Source of the DNA: an uncultured Eubacterium sp.
Lineage (GTDB): Bacteria; Bacillota; Clostridia; Oscillospirales; Acutalibacteraceae
NCBI GenBank assembly: GCA_944380635.1
Contig: CALWID010000022.1
Coordinates: 1 to 38,512, forward strand
Direction of reading: 5' to 3'
Length of the DNA stretch: 38,512 bases
Both the position numbers and the translations under genes were made by a program. How positions within the stretch are numbered: the stretch's first letter is position 1; each line of letters begins with the position of its first letter. Shown here one piece after another: positions 29,986 through 35,690 of the stretch. The notes under the pieces were generated by a model. The model saw only the letters and a program-made list of their open reading frames with translations. It ran no database searches and was not told the origin of the DNA.

Positions 29986-30690
29986 ATGAGATGCAAAAAC
30001 TGCGGATTCGATAATCAGGAGGGCAGATACATCTGCGAAAACTGCGGCTCTCCCCTGTTTGATGACAATGACCAGATTGTTCCGGAAGAAGACGACCTTG
30101 AAAATCAACCGCCTCATAAACTTGACGAGCCTGATGAAACAGACGAAGACGAGGACAGAGAAGAAAAAGAAAAAAATAAAAAAAGTATTATCATTATTAT
30201 AGTGCTTGCGGTAATCTTGGTTGCTATGATAGTGGGCATAATCGTTGCCGCGGTTACAAACAGCGGTGAGGAAACAACTGCCGATACCTCTATTACATCG
30301 GCTTCAGACACAACTGAAGAAGAAACCGAAAGAACCACAAGAAACAGGACTACTGAAAGGACTACTGAATCAACTACTCAGGAAACTACCGAGCGCACCA
30401 CCACAACCACCACCGTTGCGCGCTATACGGTTTCCGTTGATATTGACGGCAACGGCAGTGTTACCGGCGACGGAACTTTTGAGGCGGGAAAGAGAACTAC
30501 GCTTGTTGCCACGCCGAATGAAGGATACCAGTTTACCGGCTGGTATGATAATGACACCGGCGCTCAGGTTGCCTCCGCAACAAGATATACAATAAGGGTT
30601 GACTCAAACAGAAATCTCACCGCGCGTTTTGCGCCTCTTCCGAGCCAGAATGAGCCGACCGGGGAGGTATCGCCAAATGAGCAAGGGTGA
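29986..30690 (+). CDS. Zinc-ribbon membrane protein with Thr-rich stalk and extracellular repeat
   Basis: 234 residues. Cytoplasmic zinc ribbon: Cys3, Cys6, Cys17, Cys20 (MRCKNCGFDN and YICENCGS). A very acidic segment (30-62) leads to one membrane helix at about 67-90. Outside, a Thr/Glu/Arg-rich stalk (95-142, TTERTTESTTQETTERTTTT) carries a ~65-residue beta module (YTVSVDIDGNGSVTGDG, EGYQFTGWYDN, NRNLTARF) of the InlB B-repeat/bacterial-repeat type. The order suggests a sensor or surface protein that links wall and cytoplasm (inference). ATG 29986 follows AAAGAAAGGTATGTAAAAT. Its end overlaps the next gene by 14 bases. Confidence 0.75.
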   Translation: MRCKNCGFDNQEGRYICENCGSPLFDDNDQIVPEEDDLENQPPHKLDEPDETDEDEDREEKEKNKKSIIIIIVLAVILVAMIVGIIVAAVTNSGEETTADTSITSASDTTEEETERTTRNRTTERTTESTTQETTERTTTTTTVARYTVSVDIDGNGSVTGDGTFEAGKRTTLVATPNEGYQFTGWYDNDTGAQVASATRYTIRVDSNRNLTARFAPLPSQNEPTGEVSPNEQG

Positions 30691-31126
30691 TAAAGCGAAA
30701 GAATATTTCTTAACGGGCAGGGGCTGTTCGCAGTCCGTTGCCCTTGCTTTTTGCGATGAAATAGGGCTTGACCCGGCGCTTGTTGAGCGGCAGACTATCG
30801 GCTTCGGAGCAGGTATGGGCAGACTCAGAGAAGTTTGCGGAACTGTATCGGGAATGACTTATGTGCTTTCAAATCTATACGGAAACGAGGGCAAGGCAAG
30901 CGTTTACGCAATGGTGCAGGAAGTGGCAAACGAATTTAAAAAGCAAAACGGCTCAATAGTATGCCGTGAACTTTTAGGGCTTGATAAAGGCGCTGTTTCA
31001 CCGCCCACCCCGGACGCCCGCACGCCGGAATATTATAAAAAGCGCCCGTGTCCCGAACTTTGCAAAATTTCTGCGGATATACTTGAGAATTTTATAGAGA
31101 AAAAAGAACGCGAAACAAAAAAGTAA
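30677..31126 (+). CDS. C_GCAxxG_C_C family redox-type protein
   Basis: 149 residues, cytosolic. The family pattern is visible: GRGCSQSVALAFCDEIG near the N-terminus (the GCAxxG-like Cys), GFGAGMGRLREVCGTVSGM in the middle, then CRELLG and CPELCK. Proteins of this family are thought to be redox-active through their spaced cysteines, with no fixed function; many sit near oxidoreductases, but none is adjacent here. The ATG at 30677 is chosen because GGGGAGG lies 9 bases upstream. It overlaps the zinc-ribbon gene, so the two are probably coupled. It ends shortly before the tRNA promoter. Confidence 0.8.
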   Translation: MSKGDKAKEYFLTGRGCSQSVALAFCDEIGLDPALVERQTIGFGAGMGRLREVCGTVSGMTYVLSNLYGNEGKASVYAMVQEVANEFKKQNGSIVCRELLGLDKGAVSPPTPDARTPEYYKKRPCPELCKISADILENFIEKKERETKK

Positions 31127-31155
31127 ATTACAGCCGTCTTTTAAATAAAAAACTC

Positions 31156-31184
31156 TTGCATTTTTATTTGCAATGTGGTATATT
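31156..31184 (+). promoter_or_regulatory. Promoter of tRNA-Arg
   Basis: TTGCAT (31156-31161), 17 bases, TATATT (31179-31184), about 45 bases before the tRNA. Confidence 0.6.
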
Positions 31185-31230
31185 ATTTGAGCGTTAAATA
31201 TACATATGTATGTTTATGTGTGTTTCGCAT

Positions 31231-31307
31231 GCGCCGGTAGCTCAGCTGGATAGAGTGTCTGGCTACGAACCAGAAGGTCGGGGGTTCGAATCCCTTCCGG
31301 CGTACCA
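31231..31307 (+). tRNA. tRNA-Arg (anticodon ACG)
   Basis: A full cloverleaf can be drawn: acceptor GCGCCGG with CCGGCGT, D-arm GCTC-AGCTGGATA-GAGT, anticodon stem TCTGG/CCAGA with loop CTACGAA (anticodon ACG, read as ICG), T-arm with GTTCGAATC, and encoded CCA at 31305-31307. It serves as the integration site: bases 31263-31307, from the anticodon loop to CCA, are repeated at 34851-34895. The integrated element begins right behind it and restores its 3' end. A hairpin terminator follows at once. Confidence 0.95.
31263..31307 (+). repeat. attL: tRNA 3' part, direct repeat copy 1
   Basis: 45 bases from the anticodon loop through CCA, part of the intact tRNA-Arg. It differs at one base (T at 31285, G at 34873) from copy 2. 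The similarity goes on for another ~65 bases through the terminator and the TTTTTCTAACA repeats. Confidence 0.9.
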
Positions 31308-31310
31308 AGT

Positions 31311-31349
31311 AACAGAGCCAAATTTTAAATTTGGTTCTGTTATTTTTTT
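31311..31349 (+). terminator. Terminator of tRNA-Arg
   Basis: AACAGAGCCAAAT (from 31311) pairs with ATTTGGTTCTGTT (to 31341) with one G-U, followed by ATTTTTTTA. Confidence 0.8.
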
Positions 31350-31352
31350 ATG

Positions 31353-31374
31353 TTTTCTAACACTTTTTCTAACA
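31353..31374. repeat. Candidate integrase arm-type sites, left
   Basis: TTTTCTAACA and CTTTTTCTAACA in tandem, 45 bases from the att core and just before the integrase stop codon. The same pair recurs at 34698-34728 and 34941-34962. Paired short direct repeats flanking the core are how the N-terminal domain of lambda- and Tn916-type integrases binds attP arms. Confidence 0.6.
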
Positions 31375-31377
31375 TTT

Positions 31378-32520
31378 TCAAATCAATATACTTGATATCG
31401 ATTTTGCTATGTTTTCTTTTCGCTTAGTATCTAAATGCAAATATATATTTGCAGTGGTTTGAATGTCAGAATGTCCAAGCCATTCTTGAATGTCTTTTAG
31501 CGTAAAGCCCTGTTCGTTCAGCAGACTGCCACAACTATGCCTTAATCCGTGAAATGATATGTGTTTTAAACCATATTTTTTTAATGTTTTAGCAAACTTA
31601 CTTGTAATATAGTCTGGCGAATAAGGTCTGCCGTCTTCCCATTTAAAAACATAGTCATTTGAAACATAATCTTTTCCAAATAACATTTTGTTGCGCTTTT
31701 CCTGCAACTTAATTTTTACAAGTAAATTGACAACTTCATCAGTTAAAGGAAAACTTCGCAAACTTGATTTTGTTTTTGTTTTATCTTTTTCAATAATTTC
31801 ATTGCACCTTGTCCTTGTGTGCTGAATTGTCAGTCTTTTATTGTTCAAGTCTATACTATCCCATTTAAGCCCTAATACTTCACTTCGGCGCAATCCATAA
31901 ATTGCTGTAATTAGGTATAACGGATATAAAGGCTCATTTTTAACAGCGTTTAAAAACTGTTTAGTTTCTTCATAGTTATAAAATTCATATGTATGCTTTT
32001 CTAATTTAGGAAGAGTAATGTTTTTGCACGGATTGCTTGGTATAATACCATTTAAAACCGCAAGTTCAAGTGTTTGATGAATAATATTTTTGTGATGCCT
32101 AAGTGTTTTTGCAGACAAGCCTCCTTTGCCGTCCAATCTGCCATTTTCAAATTTTTCATTAAAGTAATTTTGCAAAATCTGCCTGTTAATATCAATTACT
32201 TTAATTTGATTTCTTTTGAAATAAGGTATAATGTGGTTTTTGATTTCGTTTTCATAATGTTGATATGTAACGGTATCAACTTTTATTTTGGCTTCTTTTA
32301 GCCAAGCATTTACATATTCGGCAAACAAAACAATTGAAGTATTTAACTGCGGGTTTTCCTCATACTGGCTCAAAATTTCCCTGAATTTTTTATCACGCTC
32401 TTTTTTTGTGCATTTTTTAGGCAATTTTAAACTAACCCATTTTTGTTTTCTTTTACCGTCAACATAAAGATTTATAACGGCATAATATTTGCCGTTTTTT
32501 ATTTGCAGGTTTCCTGTCAT
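31378..32520 (-). CDS. int: Tyrosine recombinase integrase
   Basis: 380 residues. An N-terminal arm-binding domain (KNGKYYAVINLYVDGKRKQK) and a SAM-like core-binding domain (about 60-165) precede the catalytic domain. The catalytic residues are Arg in YGLRRSEVLGL, a Lys-bearing beta hairpin (KTKTKSSLRSFPL), HGLRHSCGSLL (His-x-x-Arg), and WLGHSDIQTTANIYLHLD with His and the nucleophile Tyr. The Tn916/phage-like layout fits site-specific insertion into tRNA genes. It is last in the rep-xis-int operon, 24 bases after xis, and its stop lies 70 bases from the tRNA end. ATG 32520 follows GGAAAGGAGTAATA. It appears intact. Confidence 0.93.
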   Translation of the reverse strand: MTGNLQIKNGKYYAVINLYVDGKRKQKWVSLKLPKKCTKKERDKKFREILSQYEENPQLNTSIVLFAEYVNAWLKEAKIKVDTVTYQHYENEIKNHIIPYFKRNQIKVIDINRQILQNYFNEKFENGRLDGKGGLSAKTLRHHKNIIHQTLELAVLNGIIPSNPCKNITLPKLEKHTYEFYNYEETKQFLNAVKNEPLYPLYLITAIYGLRRSEVLGLKWDSIDLNNKRLTIQHTRTRCNEIIEKDKTKTKSSLRSFPLTDEVVNLLVKIKLQEKRNKMLFGKDYVSNDYVFKWEDGRPYSPDYITSKFAKTLKKYGLKHISFHGLRHSCGSLLNEQGFTLKDIQEWLGHSDIQTTANIYLHLDTKRKENIAKSISSILI

Positions 32521-32544
32521 TATTACTCCTTTCCGACAGATAGA

Positions 32545-32727
32545 TTAAACCGATACAGTTGTATAAACAAATTCTACTAAATATTTTTTTGGAATTCTAT
32601 ATTTACTTCCAATTTTAATACTTTTAATTTTTTTATTTTTAAGTAAATAGTATGCTTTATTACGCCCAATATCTAAAGCACGCATTACATCTTGCACGGT
32701 TAAAATATCGGGATAATCGTCAAACAT
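32545..32727 (-). CDS. xis: Excisionase-like helix-turn-helix protein
   Basis: 60 residues. The MerR-like/HTH_17 fold is evident in DILTVQDVMRALDIGRNKAY followed by YLLKNKKIKSIKIGSKYRIPKK, the usual form of small excisionases and DNA-binding partners of tyrosine recombinases. It lies directly upstream of int (24 bases) and 21 bases after rep, so excision and replication functions share one transcript. GAAAGGAGATGTAAA before ATG 32727 gives a strong ribosome site. The two pairs of short inverted repeats near 34804-34836 are possible binding sites (inference). Confidence 0.82.
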   Translation of the reverse strand: MFDDYPDILTVQDVMRALDIGRNKAYYLLKNKKIKSIKIGSKYRIPKKYLVEFVYTTVSV

Positions 32728-32748
32728 TTTACATCTCCTTTCATCGTT

Positions 32749-33708
32749 TTAATCATCTATAATTATAAAATCATCAGTATCTGTACTTTGATTAAAGGGT
32801 TGTTTCTTAATTTCTTTAACTTCGCTTATTCGTCTTAAAAACGCACGATATGTTTCCGGCTCATAAACCTGTATATTTTCATACTGCTTTTCAATAGGAA
32901 TATTTGTTGCAAAATAAACGGTATCATATAAAGCAACTCTATTAGAATACCTGCAAGGCAGCATAAGCGGATAGCCGTCAAGATAAGTAAGCATATCGCC
33001 GATTTTTATACTGCTTCTAAATTCATCAAATAATATAACCTTTTGACCATTGTAATTATCAAATGGGTGTTCATAATTCGTAATTCTGTAAACATTTTCA
33101 TATCCGTGTTTTTCCATAATTGTGCGTGTTTTACCGCTTCCGGTTTTTCCCCAATAATAGTAAACTTTCATATTTCTAAAGCATTTCTTTACCTTTTCTT
33201 CTTCAATAACTTGTCTTGCTTTTCTTATAGCCTCTATGCTTTTAAAAACACTTGGATATGTAGTTAATATTTCAAAATCACTGCTTCCGTTTTCAATCAT
33301 TTCAAAAATTTCCGCCGTTAAAGAATTACCGGCTTTTCTGTCGGCGGGAAGTATTCCGGACTCTTCAAAAGTTTTAGGCAAATTAGTTTCCTGCTTATCT
33401 GCATATTTCTCACAGATTTTTCTAATATAGTTATAATTTTCTTCATTACTACCTCTTGCCGCTTCAATATGAGCGCCGTAAAAACGATTTTGAACTGTAT
33501 CAAACATTACACCGCTTTTAGCAATGAAAAATATATGCGTATGATATGTACCCTCTTTACCAATTTCATCGCACATACACCAATACACAAGCGAAAACTG
33601 TTCCAATATCAACTTTATTGTTTCGTGCGTATATCCTTTATCAATCGGATTATTAATTGTGAGTTGAAATTTTCGGCTCGATTTCTTTCGTGCTATTTTA
33701 TGCACCAC
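32749..33708 (-). CDS. CRESS-DNA-virus-like Rep: HUH endonuclease plus SF3 helicase
   Basis: 319 residues, in the order and size of circovirus-type Reps. Endonuclease motif I is FQLTINNP (14-21), motif II YHTHIFF (His56, His58; the HUH pair), and motif III YIRK (94-97, nucleophile Tyr94). Just before motif III, GAHIEAARGSNEEN resembles the matching part of circovirus Rep. The superfamily 3 helicase has Walker A GKTGSGKT (187-194), Walker B VILFDEF (224-230), motif C FATN (266-269) and a late FLRRI with arginines. Such proteins nick an origin hairpin and unwind DNA for rolling-circle replication. The start is uncertain: GTG at 33708 or 33705 right at GAAAGGTG. A hairpin with circovirus-type loop and iterons lies 14-60 bases upstream. 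Bacterial relatives are known as pCRESS plasmid Reps. Confidence 0.9.
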   Translation of the reverse strand: MVHKIARKKSSRKFQLTINNPIDKGYTHETIKLILEQFSLVYWCMCDEIGKEGTYHTHIFFIAKSGVMFDTVQNRFYGAHIEAARGSNEENYNYIRKICEKYADKQETNLPKTFEESGILPADRKAGNSLTAEIFEMIENGSSDFEILTTYPSVFKSIEAIRKARQVIEEEKVKKCFRNMKVYYYWGKTGSGKTRTIMEKHGYENVYRITNYEHPFDNYNGQKVILFDEFRSSIKIGDMLTYLDGYPLMLPCRYSNRVALYDTVYFATNIPIEKQYENIQVYEPETYRAFLRRISEVKEIKKQPFNQSTDTDDFIIIDD

Positions 33709-33721
33709 CTTTCAAAATAAT

Positions 33722-33743
33722 TGTACACTGTACACCTGTACGC
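33722..33743. repeat. Three tandem iterons next to the origin hairpin
   Basis: TGTACAC (33722-33728), TGTACAC (33729-33735) and TGTACGC (33737-33743), 7-8 bases apart, lie between the hairpin and the rep start; the last one overlaps the stem. In circoviruses and geminiviruses short repeats beside the nick-site hairpin bind Rep. Their place in the rep leader would also let Rep repress itself. Confidence 0.7.
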
Positions 33744-33767
33744 AAGAGGTAATACTAACTCTTGCGT
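33740..33767 (-). other. Candidate rolling-circle origin: hairpin with TAGTATTAC loop
   Basis: A perfect 9-bp stem (ACGCAAGAG at 33740-33748, CTCTTGCGT at 33759-33767) encloses a 10-base loop. On the rep-sense strand the loop reads TTAGTATTAC and contains TAGTATTAC, identical to the nonanucleotide of several circoviruses, in which Rep nicks between TAGTATT and AC. That places the expected nick between positions 33751 and 33750. It lies about 30 bases upstream of rep, on the same strand, the same relation as in circoviruses. Confidence 0.8.
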
Positions 33768-33861
33768 CTACATTTTGTATATTCTACAACAAGTTGCAAA
33801 ATCATAATATCCCATAAAAACAAGAAAGTCAATAGTTTTTTGTAAATTCTACATTTTGTAT
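33767..33861. repeat. 14-bp direct repeats flanking the rep promoter
   Basis: TCTACATTTTGTAT occurs at 33767-33780, touching the hairpin, and again at 33848-33861, 81 bases away. The rep promoter lies between them. They may be binding sites for the XRE protein or Rep. Confidence 0.6.
33804..33832 (-). promoter_or_regulatory. Promoter of the rep-xis-int operon
   Basis: Reverse strand TTGACT (33832-33827), 17 bases, TATTAT (33809-33804). The expected start near 33797 gives a leader of about 90 bases that contains the origin hairpin and iterons. Confidence 0.7.
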
Positions 33862-33896
33862 TGCATTTTTTATTTAAATCTGCTACACTACTTAAC

Positions 33897-34060
33897 GGGG
33901 AGCGCTTTTTAAACAATAGGGCTACTTAGCCGCTCAAGGGCGATGCCCCTTTACACTTCTTAAACAACAGCGCCTTTTGCAGGTAATTTAACACACTAAT
34001 AACAACAGCGGCCTGCAAAGGCTGGATAAGGCAAGGTGGGCATTTTAACCACTGCGCCCC
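33897..34060. other. Nested inverted repeats between rep and the XRE gene
   Basis: Within the 385-base gene-free gap between rep and the XRE gene, several palindromes are packed together: GGCTACTTAGCC (33920-33931), GGGC/GCCC around GAT (33938-33948), GCCTTTTGCAGG (33972-33983) with CCTGCAAAGGC (34012-34022), GTGG/CCAC (34036-34052), and an outer pair GGGGAGCGC (33897-33905) with GCGCCCC (34054-34060). A direct repeat AACAACAGCG also occurs twice. The local G+C is higher than in the rest of the element. It could be a single-strand origin, a transfer origin, or a structured RNA; no protein is encoded. Confidence 0.55.
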
Positions 34061-34093
34061 TTTCTAAATTTACACATTTTAAGGAGCAGGACT

Positions 34094-34567
34094 TTGGAAA
34101 AGAACAATATGGATTTAAAATTAAACATAGAAGAATTAAAAAAATACGGAAATTTATTTGACATTTCAGAAAGAAAAGAACTTATAGGCGAAATGCTTAG
34201 AATTTTTAGAAAAGAAAGCGGCCTAACACAATCGCAAATTGCCAATTTAATAGGTATTAAGCCTGTTACATACAGCACTTATGAAAACGGGACAAGAGAA
34301 ACACCGGCAGAAATACTTGTTAGATTATCAATTCTTTATGGTATTCCAACTGATATATTATTACAAAAAAACAGGCTTTCAAAAGACACATTCGCTGCCC
34401 AAAACCAAATAGACGCAATGAATTCAGAACTTAGGGAATTAAAAGATATTATTACTAACCCAGACAGTGAATTAAATCCGGATTTTACAGATATGATTAA
34501 AGCGATGACTGAAGCATTTTCAAAAATGACTGAACAACTTACTGAATTGAGTAATAATAACACATAA
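34094..34567 (+). CDS. XRE-family transcriptional regulator
   Basis: 157 residues. The helix-turn-helix is at about 33-85: MLRIFRKESGLTQSQIANLI, then GIKPVTYSTYENGTRETPAE, typical of Cro/cI-type repressors. The C-terminal half is helical and polar (ELRELKDIITNPDSELN, MTEAFSKMTEQLTELSNN) and probably dimerises. AAGGAG 7 bases before TTG 34094 makes TTG the likely start; ATG at 34109 is the alternative. It is divergent from rep-xis-int, so a role as the element's repressor is likely. No toxin or peptidase partner is present. Confidence 0.85.
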   Translation: MEKNNMDLKLNIEELKKYGNLFDISERKELIGEMLRIFRKESGLTQSQIANLIGIKPVTYSTYENGTRETPAEILVRLSILYGIPTDILLQKNRLSKDTFAAQNQIDAMNSELRELKDIITNPDSELNPDFTDMIKAMTEAFSKMTEQLTELSNNNT

Positions 34568-34569
34568 AA

Positions 34570-34601
34570 ACAGCCCCTATAATTTTATAGGGGCTGTAAC
34601 T
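34570..34601 (+). terminator. Terminator of the XRE gene
   Basis: A 13-bp perfect stem (ACAGCCCCTATAA from 34570, TTATAGGGGCTGT to 34597) with a 2-base loop follows the stop codon directly. The T-run is absent, so it may act as a hairpin of another kind. Confidence 0.6.
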
Positions 34602-34627
34602 GTACCGGTTATCTTTTGTGCAAATCA

Positions 34628-34667
34628 AGGCGAGCGCGCCCCCAAAACTGGGGACCCCGCTTCGCCT
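34628..34667. other. GC-rich nested inverted repeat near the right end
   Basis: AGGCGAGCG (34628-34636) pairs with CGCTTCGCCT (34658-34667) apart from one bulge. Inside it CCCC and GGGG (34040-type hairpin at 34640-34653) pair around AAAACT, and GGGGACCCC is itself palindromic. It is a G+C island in an A+T-rich element without coding capacity. A transfer or single-strand origin is possible; no known oriT consensus was recognised. Confidence 0.45.
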
Positions 34668-34697
34668 AAAGTCTGCGCGCATAAATTCTGCCATAAA

Positions 34698-34728
34698 ATT
34701 TTTCTAACACTTTTTCTAACACTTTTTC
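34698..34728. repeat. Candidate integrase arm-type sites, right interior
   Basis: TTTTTCTAACAC is repeated twice with a third partial unit, about 125 bases from the right att core. In the excised circle this set and the left set would flank the core on both sides. Confidence 0.6.
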
Positions 34729-34850
34729 AATTGAACTTCATTACATACCTTTAGAAAATGTACATAATCATTGATAATTTGGCTCATACACTCAGATTTT
34801 ACGGTGTTTTATAACACTTACCGGCTTTTACTGGTATTTCATATTAGACC

Positions 34851-34895
34851 CTACGAACCAGAAGGTCGGGGGGTCGAATCCCTTCCGGCGTACCA
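34851..34895 (+). repeat. attR: tRNA-Arg 3' fragment, direct repeat copy 2
   Basis: Identical to 31263-31307 except for one base (G at 34873 in the T-loop). It lacks the 5' half of a tRNA, so it is a scar of integration and not a gene. Confidence 0.9.
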
Positions 34896-34898
34896 AGT

Positions 34899-34937
34899 AA
34901 CAGAGTCAAATTTAATGTTTGGCTCTGTTATTTTTTT
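34899..34937 (+). terminator. Second copy of the tRNA terminator, outside the element
   Basis: AACAGAGTCAAA (34899-34910) pairs with TTTGGCTCTGTT (34918-34929) with one G-U, followed by ATTTTTTTG. It is a diverged copy of the terminator behind the tRNA. Confidence 0.7.
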
Positions 34938-34940
34938 GTG

Positions 34941-34962
34941 TTTTCTAACACTTTTTCTAACA
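34941..34962. repeat. Arm-type repeat copy outside the element
   Basis: TTTTCTAACA and CTTTTTCTAACA, the same tandem as at 31353-31374, lie outside attR. A chromosomal attB should not carry integrase arm sites, so this flank looks like the left end of an earlier, related element. Confidence 0.6.
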
Positions 34963-34999
34963 TATTTTTAGATTTTTACTTCCAAAACAAGCAGAAAAG

Positions 35000-35047
35000 C
35001 CGATTGAATTTCATTAAGAAAGCAATCGGTTTTTTTACAAAATTTAT
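35000..35047. terminator. Bidirectional terminator-like hairpin
   Basis: CCGATTG (35000-35006) pairs with CAATCGG (35033-35039); TTTTTTT follows on the + strand and CTTTTCT on the reverse strand. It lies 45-80 bases after the stop of the reverse GNAT gene. Otherwise the stretch from the XRE gene to 35083 holds only the att-related features. Confidence 0.6.
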
Positions 35048-35083
35048 TAATTTTTCATCAGGATGGAGTTAGCAAATTCTTTA

Positions 35084-35530
35084 TTATAATTCTTTTACAT
35101 ATAATCTGTCTGTTTCATTACCGTAATTAACAATATCCCTGATATAACGGTATCCGTACTTTTCATACAGCCCTGTATGTATTGACGGGATATATGTTTT
35201 ATCAAATCCATTTTTCTTTGCGTAATCGTTTGCGTAAGAAATTAATTTTTCGCTGATTCTGTGCCCGCGGTAATCTTCTGATACAAAGACGCCTGATACC
35301 CATGGATATATTTCGGGCAGCGGATAATAGTCTTCTTTTCTTATGCAGGCTGTTCCTACTATCTTACCATTTACTATTGCCGCAAACGGAGTTTCCCAAT
35401 CTGTAAATGTCCACGCCCGCAATTCGCATAACATATGGTCTTTTACATCTTCCCATGAGATATTTTCAATAAAACAGATTAGTTTATCCGCTAATTCCGT
35501 GCCTTTGTTCACTTTTTTAATTTCTAACAT
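35084..35530 (-). CDS. GNAT family N-acetyltransferase
   Basis: 148 residues. The GNAT core is visible: PFAAIVNGKIVGTACIRKED (strands 2-4), GVFVSEDYRGHRISEKLISY with the acetyl-CoA pyrophosphate loop (RGHRIS in the place of Q/RxxGxG/A), and TGLYEKYGYRYI at the end. It transfers an acetyl group from acetyl-CoA to an unknown amine. The ATG at 35530 is supported by GAGG about 7 bases upstream; a GTG at 35542 is less likely. It lies just outside the integrated element and may be part of older accessory DNA at the tRNA site. Confidence 0.82.
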   Translation of the reverse strand: MLEIKKVNKGTELADKLICFIENISWEDVKDHMLCELRAWTFTDWETPFAAIVNGKIVGTACIRKEDYYPLPEIYPWVSGVFVSEDYRGHRISEKLISYANDYAKKNGFDKTYIPSIHTGLYEKYGYRYIRDIVNYGNETDRLYVKEL

Positions 35531-35690
35531 AAACAACCTCACAAATCCCGTTTTGCTGATTAATTGCTATAACTTTTTAATGAAAATCAGATTTAATATA
35601 TATAATTTTCATCATAAATGCAAGAGTCATTAAAATTAAAGCAATTTTAACAGTTTTTTCACCGGAAGGAGCAAGCAGAGCGCTGAATTT

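Larger units (their letters stand above)
31263..34895. mobile_element. 3.6-kb tRNA-Arg-integrated element with CRESS-type Rep
   Basis: The boundaries are the two 45-base direct repeats. The excised circle would be 3,588 bases. Content: integrase, excisionase and Rep in one reverse operon, a replication-origin-like hairpin with iterons, a structured region, and a divergent XRE regulator. It is visibly more A+T-rich than the flanking genes, in line with transfer. There is no capsid, relaxase of MobA/MobV type or coupling-protein gene, so it is either a self-replicating integrative plasmid or a satellite that depends on a helper for transfer. Its HUH Rep could itself serve as a mobilisation relaxase, as proposed for Rep-like proteins of some streptococcal integrative mobilisable elements. 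Confidence 0.85.

Noticed and set aside
33722-33743. Start of a CRISPR array
   Set aside because: The units are 7-8 bases and directly tandem, with no spacers; no cas gene is in the window.
34094-34567. XRE gene as the antitoxin of a toxin-antitoxin pair
   Set aside because: No small toxin gene lies on either side; a repressor of the divergent rep operon fits better.
31308-34850. Integrated filamentous or CRESS-type virus genome
   Set aside because: No capsid or coat-like gene could be found; the remaining genes are those of an integrative plasmid-like element.
34848-34895. Second tRNA-Arg gene
   Set aside because: Only the anticodon loop to CCA is present; the acceptor 5' strand, D-arm and 5' anticodon stem are absent, and the T-loop is mutated.
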